Positions 1-9,044 of a stretch of 64,000 nucleotides of DNA are shown one piece after another. The translations under genes and the position numbers were made by a program. Origin of the DNA: Tritrichomonas musculus (lineage: Eukaryota; Parabasalia; Tritrichomonadida; Tritrichomonadidae); assembly GCA_039105265.1 (NCBI GenBank), contig JAPFFF010000011.1, forward strand, positions 310,001 to 374,000, read 5' to 3'. Within the stretch, counting starts at the first letter, position 1; every line of letters starts with the position of its first letter. Below the pieces are notes generated by a model. That model was not told the origin of the DNA. It did no database searches and saw only the letters and a list, made by a program, of their open reading frames with translations.

Positions 1-72
1 AATATTGTTGCTAATTACTTTTTCTTAATAAGAAATGACTTACTTTTAGTAAGGCTTTTTTTCGAAGGAAAA

Positions 73-204
73 ATGTTTTGTGAGATACTTTTATGTATGA
101 TTCTAGCTGTTAATGTTATGGAGTTATTTGTGATAATATCAGCATTGAAACCTGATGAACCACCTGAATTAAGTGAAGAGATGCGACAGAAACTTTATTG
201 CTAA
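73..204 (+). CDS. Conserved membrane microprotein upstream of ATPase (element A)
   Basis: A 43-residue reading frame runs from ATG at 73 to TAA at 202-204, three bases before the ATPase start codon. It has one hydrophobic segment (about residues 5-25) followed by an acidic, proline-containing tail (PDEPPELSEEMRQKLY). A 49-residue protein with the same plan and a matching tail (EDEPPELTDELRRTLY) lies directly upstream of the ATPase in element C at 54869-55018, so the frame is conserved across diverged elements and is very likely a real gene. Topology suggests a single-pass membrane protein; function unknown. The tight spacing suggests co-transcription with the ATPase. Confidence 0.75.
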   Translation: MFCEILLCMILAVNVMELFVIISALKPDEPPELSEEMRQKLYC

Positions 205-207
205 GAA

Positions 208-1116
208 ATGCTTAAACCTACAAAGTTTGATTATTCGACAGTGTTTTTTTCAGATTCTAGTGATTCAGAAGAGCTATTTACTGAACCTCAGGTAAAACCC
301 TTTTTTAACATCGACATTGAGATGAGTAAAGCGTATAAAAAAAATGAATCCAAGATATTGAGTGAATCTATTAGACCAATTGCTAATGGTATCTACGCAA
401 ATTGTAATTCATTAAACATCATTGTTGGAGCTCAAGGAAAGGGTAAATCTCATATTGTATTGCGTGATACTATTCAAATATCAAGAATCCCTGGTGCTGC
501 TCATTTAATTGTTTATATTAGTAAGAACGGAGTGATAAATGATTCAACATTTGAGGCCCAGCGAGAATTGATTAAACTTCCTGTGAAAGTCATATCTGAT
601 TCAAATGCTGAGAATTACTTAAAAGAACTTGATTTATGGAAAGAATTGTATGATAAATACGTTAATAATAATACTCGATTAGATGAAGAGAAGATAAATA
701 AGATGCTCTCCTTTTTATGTATTTCACAAGCGAAGCTTGGGCCTGCTATGCAGTCACAGTTGAATTTAATAAAATCTCCTCTTAATACTATCATATTATG
801 TGAGGATTTCATTAAATCAAAGCTATTGAAATCAGCTTATTTTACCAATTATATCACTCAATTACGGCACAAACATTCTATTGTCTATGTTAATGTTCAA
901 TTCTTTAAAGCAATACCGACGGATTACAAGAATAATTGTACATCTTTCTTCATATTTAATGGATTCTCACGACAGAAAATGGGTTATATATACCAACAAG
1001 TTGTTATGCCAATTGAATTCGAAGATTTGTGGAGGAGATATTGTTGTATGAAAAATCATGATTTCATCTTGGTGAACACACGAGAAGGTAGTATAGAGTT
1101 TATTAGTTGTGTGTAA
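208..1116 (+). CDS. A32/FtsK-like DNA packaging ATPase (element A)
   Basis: This 302-residue P-loop ATPase shows a Walker A loop GAQGKGKS at about residue 73 and a Walker B strand NTIILCEDF at about residue 194. The N-terminus has an acidic Ser-Asp patch (SDSSDSEE). It is closely similar to the ATPase of element C (53854-54849) along its length, including the block SAYFTNYITQLRHK, and more distantly to that of element B. In Polintons this family is thought to pump the genome into the capsid. It follows the membrane microprotein by 3 bp and converges on the next gene at 1147-1605. The first ATG gives the same N-terminal pattern as the C homologue. Confidence 0.9.
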   Translation: MLKPTKFDYSTVFFSDSSDSEELFTEPQVKPFFNIDIEMSKAYKKNESKILSESIRPIANGIYANCNSLNIIVGAQGKGKSHIVLRDTIQISRIPGAAHLIVYISKNGVINDSTFEAQRELIKLPVKVISDSNAENYLKELDLWKELYDKYVNNNTRLDEEKINKMLSFLCISQAKLGPAMQSQLNLIKSPLNTIILCEDFIKSKLLKSAYFTNYITQLRHKHSIVYVNVQFFKAIPTDYKNNCTSFFIFNGFSRQKMGYIYQQVVMPIEFEDLWRRYCCMKNHDFILVNTREGSIEFISCV

Positions 1117-1146
1117 AAAAATATGGTATATTCAAAGTATATTTTT

Positions 1147-1605
1147 TTAGTCTAATACAATATTTTGATGAGTACCCTTAAATATTGTTGGTTCTGGTAT
1201 ATCATATTTCTCTCTTAGCTTTAATAACATATCGCGGTTTGTTTTGTTGATTCGTTCAATAGAATAATTGTAATATTCATGTTCTTTATATACTTGCTTT
1301 TCTGTATTACCGTTAACAAAGAATTCTAATGAATTACAGTTAATTCTTCTCCTTGTATTAGATGTTAAAACGACATGCTCAAACCCCATTTCTTTGATTT
1401 TATCTGGGTAGAATCTAATTGTTTTATCCGGTGTTTGTAGTGAAATGTATAACACTTTCGCAATAAAACTCGATTTGTTGATAATAGGATATTTTTCGCA
1501 AAGCAGTGTGAAATCACATTTATTGAAATCATCAGGGTTTTCCAATAGTGAGATAAGATTGTTGATATATTCGAAAACTCTAAGTGATTTGCTATTGCAA
1601 GCCAT
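1147..1605 (-). CDS. Conserved Polinton protein of unknown function (element A)
   Basis: This 152-residue protein is not recognised as a known family. It is clearly homologous to the 159-residue protein at 53378-53857 in element C, sharing EFFVNGNTEK, YYNYSIER and LREKYDI blocks. In both elements it lies tail to tail with the packaging ATPase, so the pairing is conserved even though the whole cassette is inverted relative to the window. No membrane segment or zinc motif is visible. A role linked to packaging or particle assembly is possible from position only. I see no homologue in element B. Confidence 0.75.
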   Translation of the reverse strand: MACNSKSLRVFEYINNLISLLENPDDFNKCDFTLLCEKYPIINKSSFIAKVLYISLQTPDKTIRFYPDKIKEMGFEHVVLTSNTRRRINCNSLEFFVNGNTEKQVYKEHEYYNYSIERINKTNRDMLLKLREKYDIPEPTIFKGTHQNIVLD

Positions 1606-1839
1606 TTTGTAATGAAATAAAAATTTAAAAAAATATTTGATTTACTGTTTGGCTGTCAATTGGAGGCTCAAATTATTCGACTCTAAAAAAGTGCTAGAAA
1701 TCATTGAGTTTCATAGTTGGGGCTCACAGTGTTGTAGACAGTGAGCTAGAAAACCTTGAGTTCTGAAAATGGGTTAGAAAATAAGGAAAATCGCATGAAA
1801 CCCTTGAGCGACTAACATGGAGTAGACCGTCAGATGTGA

Positions 1840-2655
1840 TTAATTATCTGACCCCCAATACGCACATACTACACTACTATCGATATAGTGTAAGTTATGA
1901 AATTGTTCCCGAAGCCACTTATTCTTAGGATTTCCTGCTCTGTTTTTCCTTAGTGGGAATTGTTGGTAGTAAGCAAGGTCATGTGGGAATTTAGAGACGG
2001 TAGTTGTGTAGCCATTTATGTATAAAGGTTGGTTTCTGGAATTATATTCAACAACATCAGGAATTCCATCATTGTTGATATCAGTTAAGTTTGTAATTTC
2101 TGCAGGACCATTGGGGTCTTTTTTGTTGAGAAACCATTTTGCATTTGGCTTTGCTTTTGAGTTATGTTTTGCTACCATACGATCTGCGCCTGCTGGTGAT
2201 ATTGCTTGTTTTACTCTAGTGATATCACGTTTCATGTTTAGGATTAATTTTGCAAGATCGTCCATACCAACTTTAGAAGTGAAACCACCTGGATTAATGC
2301 TGCTGACCTTTTCTGTTATACCTTTTATTAGCCACTGTCTTGCATATCCCCTTTGTTGTTCTGAAGTTCCAAAAAGTTCATCCATGTTTTCAGGTTTGAT
2401 GTCAGTACCATTGAGCTTATTAAACATTGTAAGTAAGTCTGCATCAGTATTTGTATGTCCCATGATTTCTTGAACATTACTATTTCTAGGATCCATGTAA
2501 TTAGGAAGTCCATAACTCTTGAAATCTCTATCTCTAGGGGTCTTGTTCCACTGTTCTCCTGGTACAAACTGTGATGGTAACTCTGCTTTTTGTACTTGTG
2601 CTTGTGGGTGCCATAATTACTGTGGAATAGTTTCTATCGGCAAATTATCTAAAAT
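1840..2655 (-). pseudogene. Part of the DxNxD / VNGYTT conserved protein gene, interrupted by element B
   Basis: The reading frame encodes the segment with a calcium-loop-like motif (DINNDGIPDVVEYN) followed by YINGYTTTVSKFP, and an upstream block AISPAGADRMVAKHN. The same two blocks occur in the 662-residue protein of element B (3498-5486) and the long protein of element C (62175-64000). The gene points left, and element B was inserted inside its 5' portion at 2656-2661; the remainder of its start region lies beyond B at 20258-20291. The region is broken. From memory the motif resembles a protein shared by Polinton-like viruses (Tlr6F type), but I could not check this. Confidence 0.7.
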
Positions 2656-2661
2656 TTCATC

Positions 2662-2940
2662 AGTAGTATATGTTTGTCATGATTTTAGGACTTCGTCCCA
2701 AACTCCTGACAAACCCTTTGAAAACACCTTATTTTAGGCACTTTTTTGGTCTCAAACACCTCATTTTAGCCCTTTTTTGACTCAAAAAGTTGTCCAACAA
2801 TTTCTTAAGTATCCCCATACTTGACCCCCCTATTTTCACTCAACAATTTGGGTTCAAAAAGATGTTTGTCATACTCGCTAATAAAGTCCTGATTTTAGGA
2901 CTAACGAGTTGTTTCAACTTTTTTGAAAAAAATATTTTTT
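2662..2940 (+). repeat. Left terminal inverted repeat of element B
   Basis: It starts AGTAGTATATGTTTGTCATG and is matched in inverse orientation at 19981-20258. The motif GATTTTAGGACT occurs near the outer end and again near the inner end. The preceding six bases, TTCATC (2656-2661), are the target duplication. The inner end runs into a T-rich stretch just before the first start codon, so the repeat probably also carries the promoter. Comparison by eye shows one internal substitution against the right copy. Confidence 0.95.
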
Positions 2941-2947
2941 ATCCCCA

Positions 2948-3469
2948 ATGCAAATGACAAAGCCACTTTATTTATCTGTCAATAAATTATGTGATAAATT
3001 GGAAGAATATATTGAGACCCACAAAGAGAAGGACCCCGCCATCGATTCGGCTCATGAATTCTATATTATCATCGACAAAGAGTATCTCTTTCCGGACAAA
3101 TTTAACGCCAATAGAATAGTTTGCAGACCCTTAGTCGTCTCAATTTATAAGAATCAACAGTTTCTATACAAAGAATTATGTGAGTTATTTGACTGTGAAA
3201 AGGTATATTTATGCTTTAACAAGAAGGGAAGTCACTACTCAATCGACACAGCAAAGAACGGAAAAAACAAGATACAGGACGTAGTTATTGTAAGGGAAGC
3301 AAAGAAATTTACAACTAAGGATGGTAAAGAGATTGAATATCATCAGATGTTTCAATATGACGCAGGCTTTTTGATTGACGAAATAGATACTAGAATTAAG
3401 TCAAATCGTCCTAATTGTGCCGGTCTGAGCAAGGATTACGGTAGATTTATCAAGGAATGTGGCATATAA
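2948..3469 (+). CDS. First gene of element B, unknown function
   Basis: This 173-residue charged, soluble-looking protein was not recognised. It begins ATGCAAATG, with both ATGs in frame, immediately inside the left terminal repeat. The same leader (T-run, ATCC, CAATGCAAATG) precedes the HNH gene at 9045. It contains the segment LCELFDCEKVYLCFNKKGSHYSIDT; no transmembrane segment is seen. The stop lies 28 bp before the start chosen for the next gene. Its position next to the terminus is where replication or early functions often lie, but nothing in the sequence proves this. Confidence 0.7.
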   Translation: MQMTKPLYLSVNKLCDKLEEYIETHKEKDPAIDSAHEFYIIIDKEYLFPDKFNANRIVCRPLVVSIYKNQQFLYKELCELFDCEKVYLCFNKKGSHYSIDTAKNGKNKIQDVVIVREAKKFTTKDGKEIEYHQMFQYDAGFLIDEIDTRIKSNRPNCAGLSKDYGRFIKECGI

Positions 3470-3497
3470 ACAGACCCTTATTTTTTTTGGAAATCAA

Positions 3498-5486
3498 ATG
3501 AGTAAAACAAATGCAATACTCAAAGCAGGACAAGTATTACAAGGCAATAACACGCAAAAATTATTAGGATATTGTAATAGACTCAACAATGAACTGGGAT
3601 TCAATATTAGTACTACGAATGCTCGGGGTGGATTACTGGCGGATAGAACATATGCCCAAAATTTTTTGATAGTTCTAAATGAATTCAATTTCGGCCTTTA
3701 TGAAGGAAATATTGTAAATGAAAATTCAATAGAGAGATTCATTCAAAGGGTTCAAGAAGAGCATCCTATTGAAAGACCATTGACTTATAGTGAAGATTTA
3801 GCGGATATGGGTGATGATATGTTCAGTAAATGGATTCGAATTACTCCCTCATTTTATAATGAATTATCCGAAAGAGTCGACAAACGAATCCTAAGACAAC
3901 ATGGGGACGATGCTTTTCCAAGACATATTATTCGTACGGCCATATCTATACTTAATTCTCATAACTTTACCGCAAATGACAACACCGATCATAGATATAT
4001 TCGACGTATCAATTCGGAAAGTCTTCAACATTTTGTCGATAGAGTATATTCACATAGGGAAATTCCTTCTATCCCTCCATCAAGTCCTCCAGAAACTTCA
4101 CATAGGGAACCTCAAGAGTATTCTGGATTTTTCTTTAGACTTGGAGCAGGAGAGACTTTTCCGGAATTAAATCCCTTAAACAAATTGAGAAGACCTCCTC
4201 CAACTACTCAAAATAACAACAACGATAATACAATTTTATTTCAAAATCAAATGACACAACAACCTAATATAAACAATGAAAATATGGAACGATTAATTAA
4301 TGATTTAATTATAAAGTACAATATATCCGCCCAACAACCTACTTCTCGTCAAGGTTTAGATCCACGAACTGAAGTAGCTTTATATCAAATTGCTGCTATG
4401 TATAAAGATTTACCATCTAGACCCGGTTCTGCAGGAGCGCGTGATAAAGCGGGAATGGAGGCTTTGGAACACATAGTATTAAGACTCAAAAAGGATATAA
4501 AACGTGTCGCACAAGCAATTTCTCCACAAGGAGCGCAGAGAATGGTTGAGAAACACAATGAGAAATCACCAAATAGCCCATGGACTCTTGTCCACGCAGA
4601 TATAAACGGAGATAATATCCCTGATGTCGCCATCAGAAACGCCAACAATAAGTACGTCTATGTAAATGGATATACAACAACAAAATCCGACTGGCCAATG
4701 CGATATGGTTTCTACAATCAATATCCCACAAGAGAGGCCCGAAAAGAATCAGGATTTAAGAGCGCAAGAGAATATACTAATAACTTATTTGGCGGTCATT
4801 TTGACGTCGAAAATACAAACCCATATATGAAAGGTAATATGCTCGGATGGACAGTACCAGAATCATGGCAAAATTACAAACATGAAGGCTATAAGAAACC
4901 ATCTAACAAGAGAATGACTTCATACAGGAGATTCGAATACTTTATTTTCAGAAAGGCGTTCGATCACGCAATCGCTAAATTAATCGCCAACAACTCTATC
5001 GGAAACATAACAGAAAAACCACTTAGCAAATACAAGATGCAGATTTACAGTAAGGCATGCGCTATGATGTGGAATTATTATATTATACATGATTTTGTAG
5101 TAAGGCTCGGATTAGGCAATGTCGATCCAAATAGTAAAGATTTCGATAAATTGAAGAAAAAGAACAAACAACTAATTGATGATCTTGTCAGTGATTTAAT
5201 AGCCCACACTCTCTACACAAAAGAAGGTCATAATGAACAACAGAGAAAAGCCTTTTCAAACCACATTGCTAATCATGCCAAATTTGCTATTCACCACGCA
5301 GCAGCAACATTACAGAAACCAGAAATATTCGAAGGACACGACCAACAACCACAAGAAATTGACGATTTCGATTATTTAGAACAAGACCATCCTGACAATC
5401 AATGGACTCAAGAAGGCCAAGGCAATTGGGATGATCATGATGTTTGGTTTAATGATGACGAAGCAGCTGCACAACTCCATGCATAA
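3498..5486 (+). CDS. Large conserved Polinton protein with DxNxD loop and VNGYTT motif (element B)
   Basis: This 662-residue protein starts at ATG 3498 (MSKTNAILKAG); a longer frame upstream lacks an ATG. Its layout is a helical N-terminal third, a low-complexity Asn/Pro/Gln stretch (about residues 190-290), then a conserved block with AISPQGAQRMVEKHN, the calcium-loop-like DINGDNIPDVAIRN and VYVNGYTTTKSDWP (about 350-400), then an aromatic helical C-terminus and an acidic tail. Homologues are in A (1840-2655) and C (62175-64000), so it is a core protein of this lineage. The EF-hand-like loop suggests metal binding. It may be a structural or DNA-associated virion protein, possibly the Tlr6F type; unverified. 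Confidence 0.8.
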   Translation: MSKTNAILKAGQVLQGNNTQKLLGYCNRLNNELGFNISTTNARGGLLADRTYAQNFLIVLNEFNFGLYEGNIVNENSIERFIQRVQEEHPIERPLTYSEDLADMGDDMFSKWIRITPSFYNELSERVDKRILRQHGDDAFPRHIIRTAISILNSHNFTANDNTDHRYIRRINSESLQHFVDRVYSHREIPSIPPSSPPETSHREPQEYSGFFFRLGAGETFPELNPLNKLRRPPPTTQNNNNDNTILFQNQMTQQPNINNENMERLINDLIIKYNISAQQPTSRQGLDPRTEVALYQIAAMYKDLPSRPGSAGARDKAGMEALEHIVLRLKKDIKRVAQAISPQGAQRMVEKHNEKSPNSPWTLVHADINGDNIPDVAIRNANNKYVYVNGYTTTKSDWPMRYGFYNQYPTREARKESGFKSAREYTNNLFGGHFDVENTNPYMKGNMLGWTVPESWQNYKHEGYKKPSNKRMTSYRRFEYFIFRKAFDHAIAKLIANNSIGNITEKPLSKYKMQIYSKACAMMWNYYIIHDFVVRLGLGNVDPNSKDFDKLKKKNKQLIDDLVSDLIAHTLYTKEGHNEQQRKAFSNHIANHAKFAIHHAAATLQKPEIFEGHDQQPQEIDDFDYLEQDHPDNQWTQEGQGNWDDHDVWFNDDEAAAQLHA

Positions 5487-5537
5487 AAAAAATCCAATAA
5501 ATCTTCACTTATTTTTTTGCAGTCTTTTGGGGAATAA

Positions 5538-6353
5538 ATGAGTTTAAAAGTCGTAAATTCTCTTGTCTCAGAAACTCTGAAACAAAACGCAAACAATTTA
5601 TCGGGTGCTTTAATCGAGCCAATTCACGATGATATTCATATCAAATATAACTCTGTAAATGTTGTGGTTGGGAAACAAAATTCTGGAAAAACTGTCATTG
5701 CTCTCCAAGAAATTATCAAAATAAGTCTTCTAGACTCACACCATTTACTAATCTATATCACGAAAAATGGTGACGAAAACGATAGGAGTTTCCAATCTCT
5801 CAAACACCTCATCAAAATGCCATATATTACCGTTTCCGAGAAGATGGCCGTCGATTTTATCACTGAATTAATTGCTGCAAAAAACCTCTACTATCTTGTC
5901 AAGCGAGAAAATTTGGAGGAACAACTAGATGATGGACAAAAAAATGATATGTTCAAGGTCCTTCACATTACTGATTTCAGCAAAGATTTTCTCCATACAC
6001 TGATACTTTTCGATGATATTTCAAACAACAAACTATTTTCGTCCGAAGAATCGTTTTTCTCCCAACAGCTCCGAAGATGCAGACACACAAATATTTCCTA
6101 CTTTTTATTGATTCAAGGATGGAAAGGCATCAAACCACATATCAAAAATGAGATTACAACTTTGTTCGTTTTCCCTTGCTTCAACCGTCAACAGCTTCAT
6201 TATATTTATTCCCAATCAGCAAGTAATTTGGACTTTGAGGAGTTCTACAATATGTATAGGCAATTGTCTGAAGAAAAAAATTACAATCCAGATTCTCATT
6301 CCTGCCTAATTGTACAGGTATCAGAGGGCGGCAATACTTCTATATCAACATAG
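5538..6353 (+). CDS. A32/FtsK-like DNA packaging ATPase (element B)
   Basis: This 271-residue P-loop ATPase shows Walker A GKQNSGKT at about residue 45 and Walker B TLILFDDIS at about residue 155. The block SFFSQQLRRCRHTNISYFLLIQ corresponds to the arginine-containing block of the A and C enzymes. It is more diverged from A and C than they are from each other. In Polintons this enzyme is expected to drive DNA into the capsid. It follows the previous gene by about 50 bp, which contain a T-rich run, and overlaps the next gene tail to tail by 58 bp. Confidence 0.9.
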   Translation: MSLKVVNSLVSETLKQNANNLSGALIEPIHDDIHIKYNSVNVVVGKQNSGKTVIALQEIIKISLLDSHHLLIYITKNGDENDRSFQSLKHLIKMPYITVSEKMAVDFITELIAAKNLYYLVKRENLEEQLDDGQKNDMFKVLHITDFSKDFLHTLILFDDISNNKLFSSEESFFSQQLRRCRHTNISYFLLIQGWKGIKPHIKNEITTLFVFPCFNRQQLHYIYSQSASNLDFEEFYNMYRQLSEEKNYNPDSHSCLIVQVSEGGNTSIST

Positions 6354-6718
6354 TTGCTATGTCCATGTGGACTCTCAGTCTGAGGATTTAAGAAATGGAT
6401 GATGTTATTTATTGTCTCTTTCATAGGTTCTACCAACTTCGTTATTTCACGAATTTGCTGTATCTCTTTTTTTAGTTCATCTAGCTCGTTGCCAAGGTCA
6501 ATTTCATATTGTGAATTTTGCTTCATTTTTTTGAGGCTCAACACATTCTTGATTCTAGTTATTCGATACCCTTTTATGAGATATAATTTATTGAGTTTAT
6601 GCGTCGTAAGTTTATCCATCTCTTCTTTATTCTTGTTATAGTATAAATTGAATTCATCAACTGTATCAAACTCTTTTGTATGTTTGGAGATAGGCTCGAT
6701 TACTTTGATGTCGTTCAT
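6296..6718 (-). CDS. Small coiled-coil conserved protein (element B)
   Basis: This 140-residue protein starts at the ATG at 6718 (MNDIKVIEPIS); the longer frame would need a GTG start. The N-terminal half has a conserved block (FDTVDEFNLYYNKNKEEM) matched by FNSVEEFDLFYQKYKDMF in the element C protein at 57970-58431. The C-terminal half is a heptad-like coiled coil rich in E, L, I and K. In both elements it neighbours the membrane-active small protein and the capsid gene, so a structural or assembly role is plausible. Its 3' end overlaps the ATPase 3' end. Confidence 0.8.
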   Translation of the reverse strand: MNDIKVIEPISKHTKEFDTVDEFNLYYNKNKEEMDKLTTHKLNKLYLIKGYRITRIKNVLSLKKMKQNSQYEIDLGNELDELKKEIQQIREITKLVEPMKETINNIIHFLNPQTESPHGHSNYVDIEVLPPSDTCTIRQE

Positions 6719-6750
6719 TTCCTTTTCAATAAACACAAATAAAATTCATC

Positions 6751-7053
6751 TTACTTCAACAAAGGAATATCAAATCTTCCTGGATTAGTTGTTGGCCCTG
6801 CAAAAGGCTGAGACCAACTATTATTTCTTATACCCGCTCCATTTACTCCCAAAGACTTATTCCCTCCAGCAAATTTTCCTGCATAATCGCCTATTTTATT
6901 GATTACATTTCCTACAGGTCCTCCTATCGCCCCGCCAAGTACTGGAGCGACTTTTGACACAATTTCAGCACCTTTTTTCAGTACCGGTAATGCTTTTCCG
7001 ATTACGTTTTTTGCTCCGTTAATGATGTTTTTAAACCAACTTCCGAATGCCAT
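6751..7053 (-). CDS. Glycine/alanine-rich amphipathic virion-type protein (element B)
   Basis: This 100-residue protein opens with an amphipathic stretch MAFGSWFKNIINGAKNVIGK, then a hydrophobic Gly/Ala/Val segment (VAPVLGGAIGGPVGNVINKIG), and ends with a Gly/Asn/Pro tail. The pattern is like small membrane-lytic or core proteins of adenovirus-like particles (pVI-like). The element C protein at 57668-57919 has the same plan and the same place beside the capsid gene. It is transcribed away from the major capsid gene, with about 70 bp between the two start codons. The function is inferred, not shown. Confidence 0.75.
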   Translation of the reverse strand: MAFGSWFKNIINGAKNVIGKALPVLKKGAEIVSKVAPVLGGAIGGPVGNVINKIGDYAGKFAGGNKSLGVNGAGIRNNSWSQPFAGPTTNPGRFDIPLLK

Positions 7054-7123
7054 TTCCTTTTAAGTAAAATGTTCATATAACAAACTTTACAACTCCTTTA
7101 TTGTCATTTTTATATTAAATCAA

Positions 7124-9013
7124 ATGACCTACTACAACGCACAGACCAAAAATTTAGGAAATGATGAAGGCGATGTTCTCTCATTTTTCCAGTCAAAATT
7201 ACGAAATCTCATTCAAAGAAATGGAGGAGACAATACATTTTCTTTCGTCATGGAAGAGTTCAAAGACAAAGACGCCCCACTCCCAGTCGGCACAAAAACA
7301 CGTATTAAATTATCTCATTCCGGACATACAATCACCCAAATTGAGAAGTCTTTTACCACAATTCTCCTTGATTTCATCATTAAATTGTCCCAGCCCATTG
7401 ACGTATCTGCAGACACAAATGGATTGATGAAAATATTTGTCGGATTCAAGAATGCTGTAGAATTTTATGAAGATTGTCGCTTCTGGATAAATGATAAACT
7501 CTTAGGCGCATATCGACAAGACGAACTCCAAAGAGAATCTTTCGCCTATAATTCCATCAAACCTCGTGATGCAAAAGCAACATCAAAATATTCTCATTCT
7601 ACTTGGGAAAATGTCAGTCAATTCTCCCCATCTGTTTGCGGTTGTTATGTCGATTTAAAGGATATTGCTGATGGACAACCACATAAATTTACCATTGAAT
7701 TAACCATCCCATTTGTCGACCAACTGGCTCTTCAGGCATGGCAGTTATATCCAAACGCAATTTGTGGAGAGATAGAAGAAGAGGTCAAAACATCTTTACG
7801 CGCTCTTGTCTGGGCACAAATCAATCCAAATATCGTTAAGGAAACTCTACAATTTTTGGAAGACAAAGAAATTGCTGAAGAAATGCCTGCTGTCATCCCA
7901 ATATCAAGAAAATTCACACAAATAGGCCGTCCGTCTGTTATTGTTTCTCATTATTCTGCCAAACCAACTCCTTCACAAAAACTTCATATCGAGTACCAAA
8001 GATACAAAGGCGCAAATGTATATGATGACGATGTTTTGGAACATCCAATAATTGATTTCGGATATACTGACGAAGAATTTACAAAATATGGAGTTTCAAG
8101 AGATGATATCAATAAAAAAGAATTTGCAGAATTAATCGCAGCAGCTAATCCAGACAAACCATTGGATCCAGGAGATACTGTCAAAATTATCAAAAGTGAA
8201 TTGAAAGGCGCCTTACTCGCCACAACAAAATCAGAGAATATCAACCTCAAAACAGAGAAAATTACTTTGGATGTCCTTGGAGGAACTATTCAATTGGGTC
8301 GTTCAAATTTGGCAGGTTTTGGTCTCAAACCAGATGTTTATCAAGGACTTGTCAGAGAATTACAAACTCCTTTATTAATTCCATCTCAGGAACTTACAAG
8401 AGAAATATTCGAAGGAACTGCCAAAGTAAACGGTCTCGAAATCAGTAAGTCAATTCCATTGAGAAATGCGACAAATATCACGATGATGTTTCCAAAATCT
8501 CCTGCTGACATTACTTGTTTCGACAATATTATGTATCAAAATGTCCAGCTTGTAGTCAATAAAAGAACATATCCAGACACAGAATTTGCCAATACTTGTG
8601 CTGCAAGATTTTATCAACATCAGCTTATCGCACACGAACTAGATGGAGCCTTAGAAGCCACACAAGAATTTGAAGACTCTTTCACACAGCCATTAAACGA
8701 CCCAGTAACAGGAAAAAGATATACAAATTGCCGCTCAGACGGGACATCTTTTGGTATAAACTTCCAACTCGAAAGGAGCAATGCAGGCTATGTATTTGAC
8801 GGAATAGATACTGGAAGTACCTCAATAACCGTTACGTTCAGAGGTCAGCCAATGTATCGAGGGGATGATGACACATACTTTATTCCCGACCCAGAATATC
8901 CCAACATGCATCCTCCGTCACCAGAAGCCTGGGTCTGTTCTGATACATATTTCACTTGGAGCGTTAATGGAGTCGAATATTATCAGACTGGCGTTCCAGC
9001 AGGAAAAGAGTAA
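7124..9013 (+). CDS. Major capsid protein, double jelly-roll type (element B)
   Basis: This 629-residue protein is recognised by its similarity to the element C protein (55662-57620) and by its place beside the ATPase and small capsid-associated genes. Shared landmarks are a start with LSFFQSKLRNLI, the block FVGFKN near residue 105, the WENVSQFSP segment, the IPFVDQLALQAWQLYPNAICGE block near 190-210, the RFYQHQL segment, and the C-terminal pattern of Phe/Thr-rich strands with a DDTYF motif. Double jelly-roll capsids of Polintons form the hexamers of an icosahedral shell. It starts at the first ATG after a T-rich leader. Confidence 0.85.
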   Translation: MTYYNAQTKNLGNDEGDVLSFFQSKLRNLIQRNGGDNTFSFVMEEFKDKDAPLPVGTKTRIKLSHSGHTITQIEKSFTTILLDFIIKLSQPIDVSADTNGLMKIFVGFKNAVEFYEDCRFWINDKLLGAYRQDELQRESFAYNSIKPRDAKATSKYSHSTWENVSQFSPSVCGCYVDLKDIADGQPHKFTIELTIPFVDQLALQAWQLYPNAICGEIEEEVKTSLRALVWAQINPNIVKETLQFLEDKEIAEEMPAVIPISRKFTQIGRPSVIVSHYSAKPTPSQKLHIEYQRYKGANVYDDDVLEHPIIDFGYTDEEFTKYGVSRDDINKKEFAELIAAANPDKPLDPGDTVKIIKSELKGALLATTKSENINLKTEKITLDVLGGTIQLGRSNLAGFGLKPDVYQGLVRELQTPLLIPSQELTREIFEGTAKVNGLEISKSIPLRNATNITMMFPKSPADITCFDNIMYQNVQLVVNKRTYPDTEFANTCAARFYQHQLIAHELDGALEATQEFEDSFTQPLNDPVTGKRYTNCRSDGTSFGINFQLERSNAGYVFDGIDTGSTSITVTFRGQPMYRGDDDTYFIPDPEYPNMHPPSPEAWVCSDTYFTWSVNGVEYYQTGVPAGKE

Positions 9014-9044
9014 ATTATTTATTCTAAATATTTTTTTATCCTCA

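Noticed and set aside
2018-2473. Plus-strand hydrophobic frame opposite the A gene
   Set aside because: It is the antisense shadow of a conserved minus-strand coding region.
8865-9044. Extended N-terminus of the HNH protein
   Set aside because: The extension overlaps the end of the capsid gene in another frame; the ATGs at 9045 and 9051 match the start of the D1 homologue.
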